From Bacillota bacterium (lineage in GTDB: Bacteria > Bacillota > Clostridia > Clostridiales > Clostridiaceae), in assembly GCA_023440105.1 (NCBI GenBank), contig JAEXSY010000422.1, positions 1 through 5,647 on the forward strand: 5,647 nucleotides of DNA, written 5' to 3'. A program made the position numbers and the translations under genes. The first letter of the stretch is position 1. Each line of letters begins with the position of its first letter. Positions 1 to 5,631 of this stretch are shown piece by piece. Under the pieces are notes generated by a model, which was given only the letters and a program-made list of their open reading frames with translations, had not been told where the DNA came from and ran no database searches.

Positions 1-318
1 TATTAGGCCTGCATCTTTTAATGCTTCTATCATCATTTGAGGTTTTTTTAGAACTAATGAATAATCAAGATTAATAGTCTTTTCAGGATATTTTTCGAAT
101 CTCTCAGGGCCCTGAGGGGATATACCACAGCAAAGAACTATTGCATCTGCCTCATCAAACTCCTTCTGAGAAACTATATTCTCTGGCCCAAGTTGCCCCT
201 GAGTCTCGATGTGAACACTAATCCCATATTTTTCTCCCTCTCTTGTCAAAGCTTTTGCTGTCATAAACGTATGTGCTATTCCACATGGGCAACAACTTAT
301 ACCTACAACTTTATACAT
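1..318 (-). CDS. PTS fructose-family EIIB component (3' end outside window)
   Basis: The 106 codons visible encode a fructose-type PTS EIIB domain, the cytoplasmic carrier that takes phosphate from EIIA on a cysteine and gives it to the sugar bound by EIIC. The N-terminus matches the family phosphocysteine loop (usually CPTGIAHT.M): here residues 10-19 read CPCGIAHTFM, so Cys10 is the likely phospho-acceptor. ETQG at about residues 40-43 and a following acidic/aliphatic stretch (FDEADAIVL) also fit the family. The ATG at 316-318 is chosen because GGAGG (327-331 on the plus strand as CCTCC) lies 8 nt upstream. It starts 25 nt after the EIIA stop, so the two are co-transcribed. An EIIB domain is about 100 residues, so the visible part is nearly a whole domain; the frame is still open at position 1, and whether it ends soon or is fused to EIIC cannot be seen. 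Odd point: Cys replaces the usual Thr two residues after the active Cys, giving three cysteines (9, 10, 12). The sugar is unknown. Confidence 0.9.
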   Translation of the reverse strand, partial: MYKVVGISCCPCGIAHTFMTAKALTREGEKYGISVHIETQGQLGPENIVSQKEFDEADAIVLCCGISPQGPERFEKYPEKTINLDYSLVLKKPQMMIEALKDAGLI

Positions 319-343
319 TTAGATAACCTCCATTTAATATAAA

Positions 344-823
344 TTATTTAACTTTTAAAAGCCTATTATAAAATTCATCAAGTATTATTCTTTTGTCTTG
401 TTCTGTATTAACAATCTCTAAAAATTCTTCGTCTACGAAAAGCATAGAAACCTGAGCTAGTAAGTTTATATATTCACTTTGCTCTGTACTTTCAGGTATA
501 GCCAACATCAATACTATTTGTGTAGTCTCGTCATCTTCATCTTTGTCATATTTAAAGGGTGAGCATCTACAAAAAGCAATAGAAGGTCTCAATACACTTA
601 TAGATTTTCCATGGGGAACTGCTAGTCCATTTCCCATATATGTTGAGCCTGTTTTTTCTCGCTCATATAAAGCATCCATAAAAGCTTGTCTATCATTTAT
701 ACAGTTAGCATGAAATAATATTTCTGTCATGAAAGCAAAAAGATCGTTCTTATCGTTAAATCTCCTACCAGAGATATCTATAGTATCTACTGATAGAAAC
801 TCATTCAAATCACAGTTTTCCAT
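344..823 (-). CDS. PTS fructose-family EIIA component (PTS_EIIA type-2)
   Basis: This is a free-standing 159-residue EIIA of the fructose/mannitol family, a cytoplasmic phosphocarrier that accepts phosphate from HPr and passes it to EIIB. The active-site signature is seen at residues 64-73 (GNGLAVPHGK), with His71 as the phospho-acceptor; family members typically read G.aiPH. The C-terminal half has the expected hydrophobic strand (IVLMLAIPE, about 103-111) and helix (INLLAQVSMLF, about 119-129), followed by DEEF. The length is normal for a single EIIA domain. The ATG at 821-823 has a G-run Shine-Dalgarno (GGGGG, 831-835) 7 nt upstream, in the 25-nt gap after the regulator stop. Another 25-nt gap separates it from EIIB, so regulator, EIIA and EIIB form one transcription unit. 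There is a short acidic insertion (residues 94-99, KDEDDE) in the loop before the IVLMLA strand. A nitrogen-PTS EIIA is less likely because EIIB follows directly. Confidence 0.92.
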   Translation of the reverse strand: MENCDLNEFLSVDTIDISGRRFNDKNDLFAFMTEILFHANCINDRQAFMDALYEREKTGSTYMGNGLAVPHGKSISVLRPSIAFCRCSPFKYDKDEDDETTQIVLMLAIPESTEQSEYINLLAQVSMLFVDEEFLEIVNTEQDKRIILDEFYNRLLKVK

Positions 824-848
824 AATAAATCCCCCTATTATATAATTT

Positions 849-2969
849 TCATTCGCTTATCTTTTTAACTATTTCCATAAAATCCTTGTTACTTTTACAC
901 TTTTGCATCCTATCTAGCATTTCTTGATCATTTATTAAATTAACTATTTCGGACAGCGCTTGCAGATGTATATTCTTGTCTTTAACACATAGTGTTATTA
1001 CCATCCATACAGGATCAAACTCACTAGAGTCAAAATTCACTGGATGTTTTAGCGTCAAGATTGATATGGATGTTTTAATTACTTCATCTCTAGACTTTGC
1101 ATGAGGCATTGCTATACCAGGAGCAATAACTATCGCATGACCTAAAGAATTTTTGGAATCCAATAGTAGCTTTATAAATTCTTTCTTAATACATCCATTT
1201 TCATAGAGAAGTCTTCCAGATTCTAATACAGCCTCTTTCCAACTACTTACAGATACATTTAGTTTTATATTATCTAGTGTTAGTAATTTACCTAGACTAG
1301 GCATATCATCTGAAATATCATTTTTGGGTTTTGAAAAATAATTATAAAGTTCTTTTCTAAGTCTTGAGTAATTTTCTACTGAACACTCACGAACAATTAT
1401 TGACATCAAATCCTCAATTAATAAATCATTGCTCTTTCCATTGACTGTATTAATTTTAATAAATGCCTTCAGCTTGTTTATATCAGAGCTGTTTAGTAAC
1501 GGACTAACATAGACTACAGACTCTTTTATTCCAATAGAGAGAGGTATCGTTGATATAATCAAATCAATTCCACTCTTGTCAACCCTATCAATTTCCTTCA
1601 CTGAATAAATACCTTCAATCAACATATTAGGGAATTCATTTAAAATTCTAGAATATAGCATATTGCTCGTTCCAATGCCACTGGAGCACACTAATATTAC
1701 TTTTAAGTAATTAATTGAGCTTTTCTCATTTTTGAGCTTTTCTATAGATGCAGCAATATGCATAGCTAAATATGCGATCTCATCTTCGTTAGGCATTTTT
1801 CCATATTCACTTTTAAATAGCTTAGAAGCTATTTCACAGGATTTATATATTTCTGGATAGATTGCTTTTATTTCATTGGTCAAAGGGTTCTGAATTTGCT
1901 TATTTAGTAGTATTCTATGAATAGCTGGTTTAATATGCATAAGTAAATTATTAAATAAGTTTTTGTCGTTCTTAAGGTTTATACACAAAAATTCTTCTAC
2001 TGAATCAATAAATTTTTCTACTATAACCTTCTCATTAACGTAGTCATATTCTTCAAACTTCTCAATATAAATATTCTTATGACTTAACAATTGGCAAATA
2101 ATCGCCATTTTTTCAGCTTCTCTGAAGCAAATATTCAATTCTTTAGATAAATATCCAATATTATTATTCATCCACTGTATGCTTCTATTATCAATAAGCT
2201 TTTTATCAAGAACCATTTCATCTAGGTATTTATGCTCTAATATTCTTTTAATGCTAATACAGATATAAATATAAATGTTTACAAAGGACTCGTCTGCAAA
2301 TTTTATATGGAAATCTGTTTCATATTTTCTGATAAAATTTTTAATTATCGTTGTTCTTATGTTTTTTGTAAAATAAGTAATAAAACTGTTTACGTGCTGA
2401 TTAACCATAATAAATTCATTGTCTAAAAAGCTGTTATATAACTTCTGGTAATCAAATTCATTAATATGTTCATTAATAAAATTCAAAGCAGCATTTCGCC
2501 AATCAATTTCACAATACTCAAGGTACATACCATAATGCTTTCTTCTTACTATGGAGATATTTCTTTCCTTAAGCCACTTTTCGCATAGCTCTAATTCCTT
2601 TATAGCTGTATTTTTGCTAGTATTTGTTATTTCAGCTATATTATTTATGGTGAATTTTTTATTGCTCAAGAAAACAAAACATAAAATAGCATCCATCCTA
2701 TTATCACCATCATAATATTCACCTTCTAAACTAATCTTTTTTATCAGCTTATCCAGATCCTTAGCATCTAATTCTTCCTTATTAATAGTCACGCCCAAGT
2801 TTCTATTTCTAATAATCCTAATATTCGTGTTTTTCAAATAGTCAGTAATCAAATCAAGATCGTCACGAATAGATCTGGAAGAAACCTTAAAAATACTAGC
2901 CAGTTCATCAATTGTTATATATTTATTGCTTTGGACTAATAGTTTTAATACTTCAATTTGTCTTTTAAT
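849..2969 (-). CDS. PRD-containing PTS-regulated transcriptional regulator (MtlR/LicR/BglG superfamily)
   Basis: This is a DNA-binding regulator whose activity should be set by PTS phosphorylation. Numbering is from the proposed ATT start (706 residues). Order: winged HTH of the HTH_11 type (about 2-60, YITIDELASIFKVSSRSIRDDL core), second Mga-like HTH (about 92-165), PRD1 (about 185-295), PRD2 (about 305-412), a GatB-like IIB domain with CSSGIGTS (Cys428), and a C-terminal fructose-type IIA domain with GIAMPHAK (His623). PRD2 keeps both canonical histidines, His345 and His404, 59 residues apart. In PRD1 the aligned positions appear to be Tyr235 and Gln293. The two HTH domains and the size mark it as a DNA-binding activator like MtlR, ManR or LicR, not an RNA-binding BglG-type antiterminator. 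There is no in-frame ATG or GTG before the HTH; a TTG at 3012-3014 would add 15 residues but has no Shine-Dalgarno and would lie only about 10 nt from the predicted transcript start. It is the first gene of the PTS operon and probably controls its own promoter. The inducing sugar is unknown. Confidence 0.9.
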   Translation of the reverse strand: MKRQIEVLKLLVQSNKYITIDELASIFKVSSRSIRDDLDLITDYLKNTNIRIIRNRNLGVTINKEELDAKDLDKLIKKISLEGEYYDGDNRMDAILCFVFLSNKKFTINNIAEITNTSKNTAIKELELCEKWLKERNISIVRRKHYGMYLEYCEIDWRNAALNFINEHINEFDYQKLYNSFLDNEFIMVNQHVNSFITYFTKNIRTTIIKNFIRKYETDFHIKFADESFVNIYIYICISIKRILEHKYLDEMVLDKKLIDNRSIQWMNNNIGYLSKELNICFREAEKMAIICQLLSHKNIYIEKFEEYDYVNEKVIVEKFIDSVEEFLCINLKNDKNLFNNLLMHIKPAIHRILLNKQIQNPLTNEIKAIYPEIYKSCEIASKLFKSEYGKMPNEDEIAYLAMHIAASIEKLKNEKSSINYLKVILVCSSGIGTSNMLYSRILNEFPNMLIEGIYSVKEIDRVDKSGIDLIISTIPLSIGIKESVVYVSPLLNSSDINKLKAFIKINTVNGKSNDLLIEDLMSIIVRECSVENYSRLRKELYNYFSKPKNDISDDMPSLGKLLTLDNIKLNVSVSSWKEAVLESGRLLYENGCIKKEFIKLLLDSKNSLGHAIVIAPGIAMPHAKSRDEVIKTSISILTLKHPVNFDSSEFDPVWMVITLCVKDKNIHLQALSEIVNLINDQEMLDRMQKCKSNKDFMEIVKKISE

Positions 2970-2976
2970 GTGATTA

Positions 2977-2983
2977 CCCCCTC
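2977..2983 (-). promoter_or_regulatory. Strong Shine-Dalgarno that points to an ATT start codon
   Basis: On the minus strand the stretch AGGGGGTAATC matches the complement of the 16S rRNA 3' end (AGGAGGTGATC) at 9 of 11 positions. Its G-run ends 7 nt before ATT at 2967-2969, which is normal spacing. Read from the TTG at 3014 instead, this site would encode the residues RGGN inside the protein, a common sign that the upstream start is wrong. From ATT onward the protein begins (M)KRQIEVLKLL, which is where members of this family normally begin. That translation starts at ATT is inference. Confidence 0.65.
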
Positions 2984-3030
2984 GTACTAGTACAATTTTT
3001 AAAGGATTAATCAATGTTTTGTTTAATTTT

Positions 3031-3059
3031 ATTATAAGTAATCATTAAATAATTGTTAA
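3031..3059 (-). promoter_or_regulatory. Sigma-A promoter of the PTS operon
   Basis: On the minus strand a -35 hexamer TTAACA (3059-3054) and a -10 hexamer TATAAT (3036-3031) are separated by exactly 17 nt. The -10 is perfect and the -35 differs from TTGACA at one base. Transcription would start near 3024, giving a leader of about 55 nt before the proposed ATT start of the regulator. Such a strong core promoter implies either substantial basal expression or an additional control; PRD activators of this type usually bind just upstream of the -35, so the DNA at 3060-3175 is the place to look for an operator. Confidence 0.7.
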
Positions 3060-3086
3060 GTTCAAGCCATCTCACTTTATTTGTGC

Positions 3087-3099
3087 AAACTTTAAGTTT
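3087..3099. promoter_or_regulatory. Small palindrome upstream of the PTS promoter (candidate operator)
   Basis: AAACTT and AAGTTT form a perfect 6-bp inverted repeat around a single central base. It lies 28 bp upstream of the -35 hexamer at 3054-3059, at a distance where an activator could act. The DNA is AT-rich, so chance occurrence is possible; a binding role is inference only. Confidence 0.3.
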
Positions 3100-3156
3100 T
3101 TATGTCGTAATATAAAACATGGTTTTATCAGTATTACAAGGATAGTTTTTTATGTT

Positions 3157-3173
3157 TTCAATTTAAAATTGAA
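3157..3173. promoter_or_regulatory. 17-bp near-perfect palindrome (candidate operator)
   Basis: TTCAATTT-A-AAATTGAA is a perfect 8-bp inverted repeat around one central base. It is about 100 bp upstream of the -35 of the PTS operon promoter. The symmetry and length fit a dimeric-regulator site, but the base composition is extreme and no second copy is seen elsewhere in the window. Confidence 0.35.
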
Positions 3174-3299
3174 GTAATTTAAACTTATTAGAATTAATCT
3201 TATGCTAAAAAATATTTTCTTTCCTTCAGACTCAAGTATATTTAATGTAATCCCTTAAAATGGCTAAAAATACTTATACTAATGACTCTACTAAGACAA

Positions 3300-3342
3300 A
3301 GAGAGCGATAGCTGTGCATTATATACATGCTTATCCCTCTCT
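3300..3342. repeat. Imperfect inverted repeat / hairpin
   Basis: AGAGAG (3300-3305) pairs with CTCTCT (3337-3342). After one C/C mismatch, GATA (3307-3310) pairs with TATC (3332-3335), and GC (3311-3312) pairs with GC (3329-3330) with one bulged T. Inside, GCAT (3316-3319) and ATGC (3327-3330) offer an alternative pairing. It is the most GC-containing patch of the intergenic region. Neither side has a good T-run, so it is not a typical intrinsic terminator. A degraded repeat, an RNA structure in readthrough transcript, or chance are all possible. Confidence 0.4.
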
Positions 3343-3396
3343 TACATATCCTACTTAAATATTTTTACTATAATTAAACAAGATTAATCTAACTTA

Positions 3397-3414
3397 TATT
3401 CTAAAAATAGAATA
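3397..3414. repeat. Short AT-rich hairpin downstream of dbpA terminator
   Basis: TATTCTA (3397-3403) and TAGAATA (3408-3414) form a perfect 7-bp stem with an AAAA loop. On the minus strand it comes 10 nt after the dbpA terminator stem, so it could act as a weak backup, but its tail is not T-rich. A function is not established. Confidence 0.3.
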
Positions 3415-3424
3415 ATTCAAAATA

Positions 3425-3460
3425 AATAACTCACACTTCGATTTGATAGTGTGAGTTATT
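3425..3460 (-). terminator. Intrinsic terminator of dbpA
   Basis: AATAACTCACAC (3425-3436) and GTGTGAGTTATT (3449-3460) form a perfect 12-bp stem with a 12-nt loop. On the minus strand the stem is followed by a T-rich tail beginning TATTTTG. It begins 30 nt after the dbpA stop codon, the expected place. On the plus strand the tail is A/T mixed and there is no gene to terminate, so minus is the working direction. Confidence 0.78.
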
Positions 3461-3490
3461 ATAATATAGGCTAATAGTAAAGGCTGTGTC

Positions 3491-4930
3491 TTAAATCTTT
3501 GCCTTCTGTACCTTCAGCTGTTTTCCTTTTATAGTGGAGTTCTTCATGGCTTTAAGAACTTCCTCACCCTTGTTATTTAAGATTTCCACATAAGAGATAT
3601 TTTCCTGTATATCAATTATCCCTATGTCTTCTGCAGTAATACCAGGGACCCTGCATATAGCCCCTACAAAGTCCACGGCTCTAAGCTTTTTCTTCTTACC
3701 ACCGTTGAAATAAAGCTTAGTTATGCTTTGGTTTAGCTTGTGGCCTTTTTCCTCTTTGATTTTTGGCTTTGAGGCTATCTTATTCTCAAAGGCATCCCTA
3801 GCTTTATCCACTTCTGAACGGCTAGGAGCTTCCCTTCTTTCCAGAGAAAATCCTATATATTCTTCTATATCCCTTAAAAATCTCTCCTGTCTATCTTCAC
3901 TGATAAAGGTTATGGCTGTTCCTTCTCTTCCAGCTCTTCCTGTTCTTCCCGTCCTATGAACATAGCCTTCCTTCACCTCAGGGATATCATAATTAATTAC
4001 TAGGTTCACATTATCAATGTCAATCCCTCTTCCTGCTACATCCGTGGTGATGAGATAAATAAACTTCCCTAGCTTGAATTCCTTCATAATTCTCAGTCTA
4101 TCTTCCTGTTCTAAGCCTCCATGGAGCTTGTTGCAGGGATAATCCTTAGCCTTGAGCTTATTATATAACCTATCAACTGCTTCCTTAGTATTACAGAAAA
4201 TTATACAGCTATCAGGATTTTCCACCTTAGTTATATCTATGAGAAGCCAATCCTTATCCTCCCTGGCTTCATAAAGATAATGTCTTATGTTTAAGGCTGT
4301 AATTCCTTCACTTTCAATCTTTATGCTTTCGTAAGCCTTCATATATTCACGGCAGAGGTTTTTAATTTGCTCGGGCATTGTGGCGGAAAAGAGCATAGTT
4401 ACCCTGTCCTTAGGAAGATATCTTATAATCTCCCCAACCTCTTCAATAAAGCCCATATTCAAAAGCTCATCGGCTTCATCGATAATCAGGTATTGGATTT
4501 CTTCGCCCTTTAAGGTTCCTCTATTTAGATGATCAAGCACCCTTCCAGGAGTTCCTACAGCAATATGTGTCTTCTGCTTCAGCTCCCTTTCCTGATAGGA
4601 AAAGGGCTGCTTTCCAAAGAGAGCTGCTACCCTCAGTCTCTTAAACCTTCCGATATTGGTAAGCTCCTCCTTAACCTGCACCGCTAGCTCTCTTGTGGGA
4701 GTCAGAACTAAGCCCACAGGATTATTTTCCTCCCAGCTTATCTTCTCACAGAGAGGAATTCCAAAGGCCGCTGTCTTACCGCTACCTGTCTGAGACTGAA
4801 CAACTATATCCTTATCCTCCAGGGCAAGAGGAATAACCCTCTCCTGCACCTCCGTAGGCTCTGTATAGCCGAGCTCCTCCAGAGCCTTCAGTATTTCTTC
4901 ACTGAAATTGTGGCCGTATTCCTTATCCAT
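3491..4930 (-). CDS. dbpA: DEAD-box ATP-dependent RNA helicase DbpA (YxiN-type)
   Basis: This 479-residue protein is an ATP-dependent RNA helicase of the DbpA/YxiN family, which acts in assembly of the 50S ribosomal subunit by recognising hairpin 92 of 23S rRNA. All helicase motifs are visible and intact: Q motif (Phe9, Gln29), motif I TGSGKT (48-53), Ia PTRELA (78-83), Ib TPGR (127-130), II DEAD (151-154), III SAT (182-184), IV IIFCNT (243-248), V TTDVAGRGID (295-304) and VI HRTGRTGR (325-332). After a charged linker (about 365-400), the C-terminal DbpA RNA-binding domain runs from about 404 to the end, with FNGGKKKK (408-415) and VDFVGAI (419-425). This tail separates DbpA from other DEAD-box helicases, and the total length matches B. 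subtilis YxiN. The ATG at 4928-4930 has a modest Shine-Dalgarno (AAGGA, 4942-4946) about 11 nt upstream. It stands alone, with its own promoter and terminator. Its base composition is visibly less AT-rich than that of the PTS genes. Confidence 0.96.
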   Translation of the reverse strand: MDKEYGHNFSEEILKALEELGYTEPTEVQERVIPLALEDKDIVVQSQTGSGKTAAFGIPLCEKISWEENNPVGLVLTPTRELAVQVKEELTNIGRFKRLRVAALFGKQPFSYQERELKQKTHIAVGTPGRVLDHLNRGTLKGEEIQYLIIDEADELLNMGFIEEVGEIIRYLPKDRVTMLFSATMPEQIKNLCREYMKAYESIKIESEGITALNIRHYLYEAREDKDWLLIDITKVENPDSCIIFCNTKEAVDRLYNKLKAKDYPCNKLHGGLEQEDRLRIMKEFKLGKFIYLITTDVAGRGIDIDNVNLVINYDIPEVKEGYVHRTGRTGRAGREGTAITFISEDRQERFLRDIEEYIGFSLERREAPSRSEVDKARDAFENKIASKPKIKEEKGHKLNQSITKLYFNGGKKKKLRAVDFVGAICRVPGITAEDIGIIDIQENISYVEILNNKGEEVLKAMKNSTIKGKQLKVQKAKI

Positions 4931-4997
4931 ATTAATTTCAATCCTTTTCTATTTATATTTTATTATTTTTGTCTATTCATCCTTATTTGTACATATA

Positions 4998-5026
4998 ACT
5001 ATAGCGATAAAAGGAGTAAATTGCAA
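4998..5026 (-). promoter_or_regulatory. Sigma-A-like promoter of dbpA
   Basis: On the minus strand TTGCAA (5026-5021) and TATAGT (5003-4998) are separated by 17 nt. Each hexamer has four or five matches to the sigma-A consensus. The transcript would start near 4991, leaving a leader of about 60 nt before the dbpA ATG. No other comparably spaced pair is apparent in the 276-base gap. Confidence 0.6.
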
Positions 5027-5059
5027 TATTTTAGAAGGTGAATGGCACCATAGAAGTGA

Positions 5060-5090
5060 GAAAGTGTTCGCATTTAGTGTAACACATTTC
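5060..5090. repeat. Bulged inverted repeat upstream of dbpA promoter
   Basis: GAAAGTGTT (5060-5068) pairs with AACAC-A-TTTC (5081-5090), which has one bulged A, around a 12-nt loop. It lies 34 bp upstream of the dbpA -35. It could be a protein-binding site or an RNA hairpin in readthrough transcript from the upstream gene. It lacks a T-run in either direction, so a terminator is unlikely. Confidence 0.3.
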
Positions 5091-5182
5091 ATGAAAAAGA
5101 CCCCTACTCAACTCACTTGAAGGATAAATCCACTCAAATAAATTATGTAAAGGTCAAGAAAATTCACTTTCTAATCGTCAAA

Positions 5183-5210
5183 TTAATTTAACTCTTTGAA
5201 GTTAACTTAA
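5183..5210 (-). terminator. Weak candidate terminator of the VOC gene
   Basis: On the minus strand TTAACT (5205-5200) and AGTTAA (5193-5188) form a 6-bp stem with a 6-nt loop. After one mismatch the stem extends by four more A/T pairs (5207-5210 with 5183-5186). It overlaps the stop codon at 5207-5209. The stem is almost all A/T and the tail is only TTTG, so termination here would be inefficient at best. Confidence 0.3.
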
Positions 5211-5620
5211 ATCTTTTTCTCCTCTGATACATAGCCATGATCTACATAAAAGATTTCCCAGAGGTGGTTGTCTAAATCTTCAAAGGTCCTGGTATACGTA
5301 AAACCATCCTCAGACTTCCCGTGTTCCTTTGCACCAAGTTTCAGAGCAAGGTCTACTATTCTATCTACCTCTTCTCTGCTTTCAACAGTAAGGGCAGTTA
5401 TAACTCCTGTTGTTTTTGACGAATCACTGATTTCCTTACTTATAAAGGTTTTAAACCTTTCTTCTTCCATTACTACAGCAAATAAATTATCACCTAAAAC
5501 AAGGCATCCACCGACATCATCAGTAAATTCTTCATCAAAGGAATATCCTAGCTTTGTAAAAAATTCTTGAGACCTTTTAAAGCTTTTAACAGGTAGGCTT
5601 ACAAACATACTTGTATGCAT
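5207..5620 (-). CDS. VOC-superfamily (glyoxalase/bleomycin-resistance fold) protein
   Basis: This small cytoplasmic protein of 137 residues has two beta-alpha-beta-beta-beta half-modules, as in the vicinal oxygen chelate fold. The first opens with MFVSLPVKSFKRSQEFFTKLGY (5-26). The second carries VESREEVDRIVDLALKLGAK (79-98) and ends in the conserved strand FEDLDNHLWE (113-122), where Glu122 sits at a usual metal-ligand position. The residue where glyoxalase I has its first-strand metal ligand (His or Gln) appears to be Phe6, so lactoylglutathione lyase activity is doubtful despite the common database label. The closest family is the group of roughly 130-residue proteins annotated as glyoxalase or extradiol dioxygenase, whose function is not known. 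The ATG at 5618-5620 follows GGAGGT (5626-5631) by 5 nt, an excellent Shine-Dalgarno. It lies 276 bases upstream of dbpA, with a dbpA promoter between them, so the two are probably separate units. Its own promoter is mostly or wholly beyond the window edge. Confidence 0.85.
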   Translation of the reverse strand: MHTSMFVSLPVKSFKRSQEFFTKLGYSFDEEFTDDVGGCLVLGDNLFAVVMEEERFKTFISKEISDSSKTTGVITALTVESREEVDRIVDLALKLGAKEHGKSEDGFTYTRTFEDLDNHLWEIFYVDHGYVSEEKKI

Positions 5621-5625
5621 AATGC

Positions 5626-5631
5626 ACCTCC
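5626..5631 (-). promoter_or_regulatory. Shine-Dalgarno of the VOC gene
   Basis: GGAGGT on the minus strand, 5 nt before the ATG at 5618-5620, fixes the start of the VOC protein. No other in-frame ATG lies between it and the window edge. Confidence 0.75.

Larger units (their letters stand above)
3015..3490. other. Long AT-rich intergenic region between dbpA and the PTS operon
   Basis: These 476 bases hold no convincing gene on either strand. From low to high coordinates they contain the PTS operon promoter, two palindromes (3087-3099 and 3157-3173), an imperfect hairpin (3300-3342), a perfect 10-bp palindrome AGATTAATCT (3381-3390), a short AT hairpin (3397-3414), and the dbpA terminator (3425-3460). 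The part from about 3175 to 3295 shows nothing I can name. A 32-codon plus-strand frame at 3260-3358 has an ATG but no Shine-Dalgarno and no recognisable product. Confidence 0.6.

Noticed and set aside
2970..3014. TTG start at 3012-3014 for the PRD regulator
   Set aside because: It has no ribosome site, is about 10 nt from the predicted transcript start, and would place the excellent Shine-Dalgarno inside the coding sequence. It is kept as an alternative only.
3015..3200. RAT/LicT-type antiterminator RNA site in the regulator leader
   Set aside because: The predicted leader is only about 55 nt, with no terminator hairpin. The regulator has DNA-binding HTH domains, not a CAT RNA-binding domain.
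3260..3358. 32-codon plus-strand frame (MAKNTYTNDSTKTK...)
   Set aside because: It has an ATG and a stop but no Shine-Dalgarno, no clear promoter and no similarity I recognise. A frame of this length is expected by chance.
3723..3959. 78-codon plus-strand open frame
   Set aside because: It lies entirely antisense to the conserved dbpA gene, has low-complexity composition and no plausible ribosome site; it is a shadow of the real gene.
5060..5090. CcpA cre box or LexA box near TGCGAACAC
   Set aside because: The match to either consensus has several mismatches in the conserved positions.
4908..5120. 70-codon plus-strand open frame with a hydrophobic start
   Set aside because: It starts inside dbpA in antisense and runs through the dbpA promoter region. 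The hydrophobic stretch arises from AT-rich non-coding DNA, and there is no Shine-Dalgarno.
5268..5570. 100-codon plus-strand open frame
   Set aside because: It is antisense to the VOC gene, Ser-rich, and has no recognisable domain; it is a shadow.
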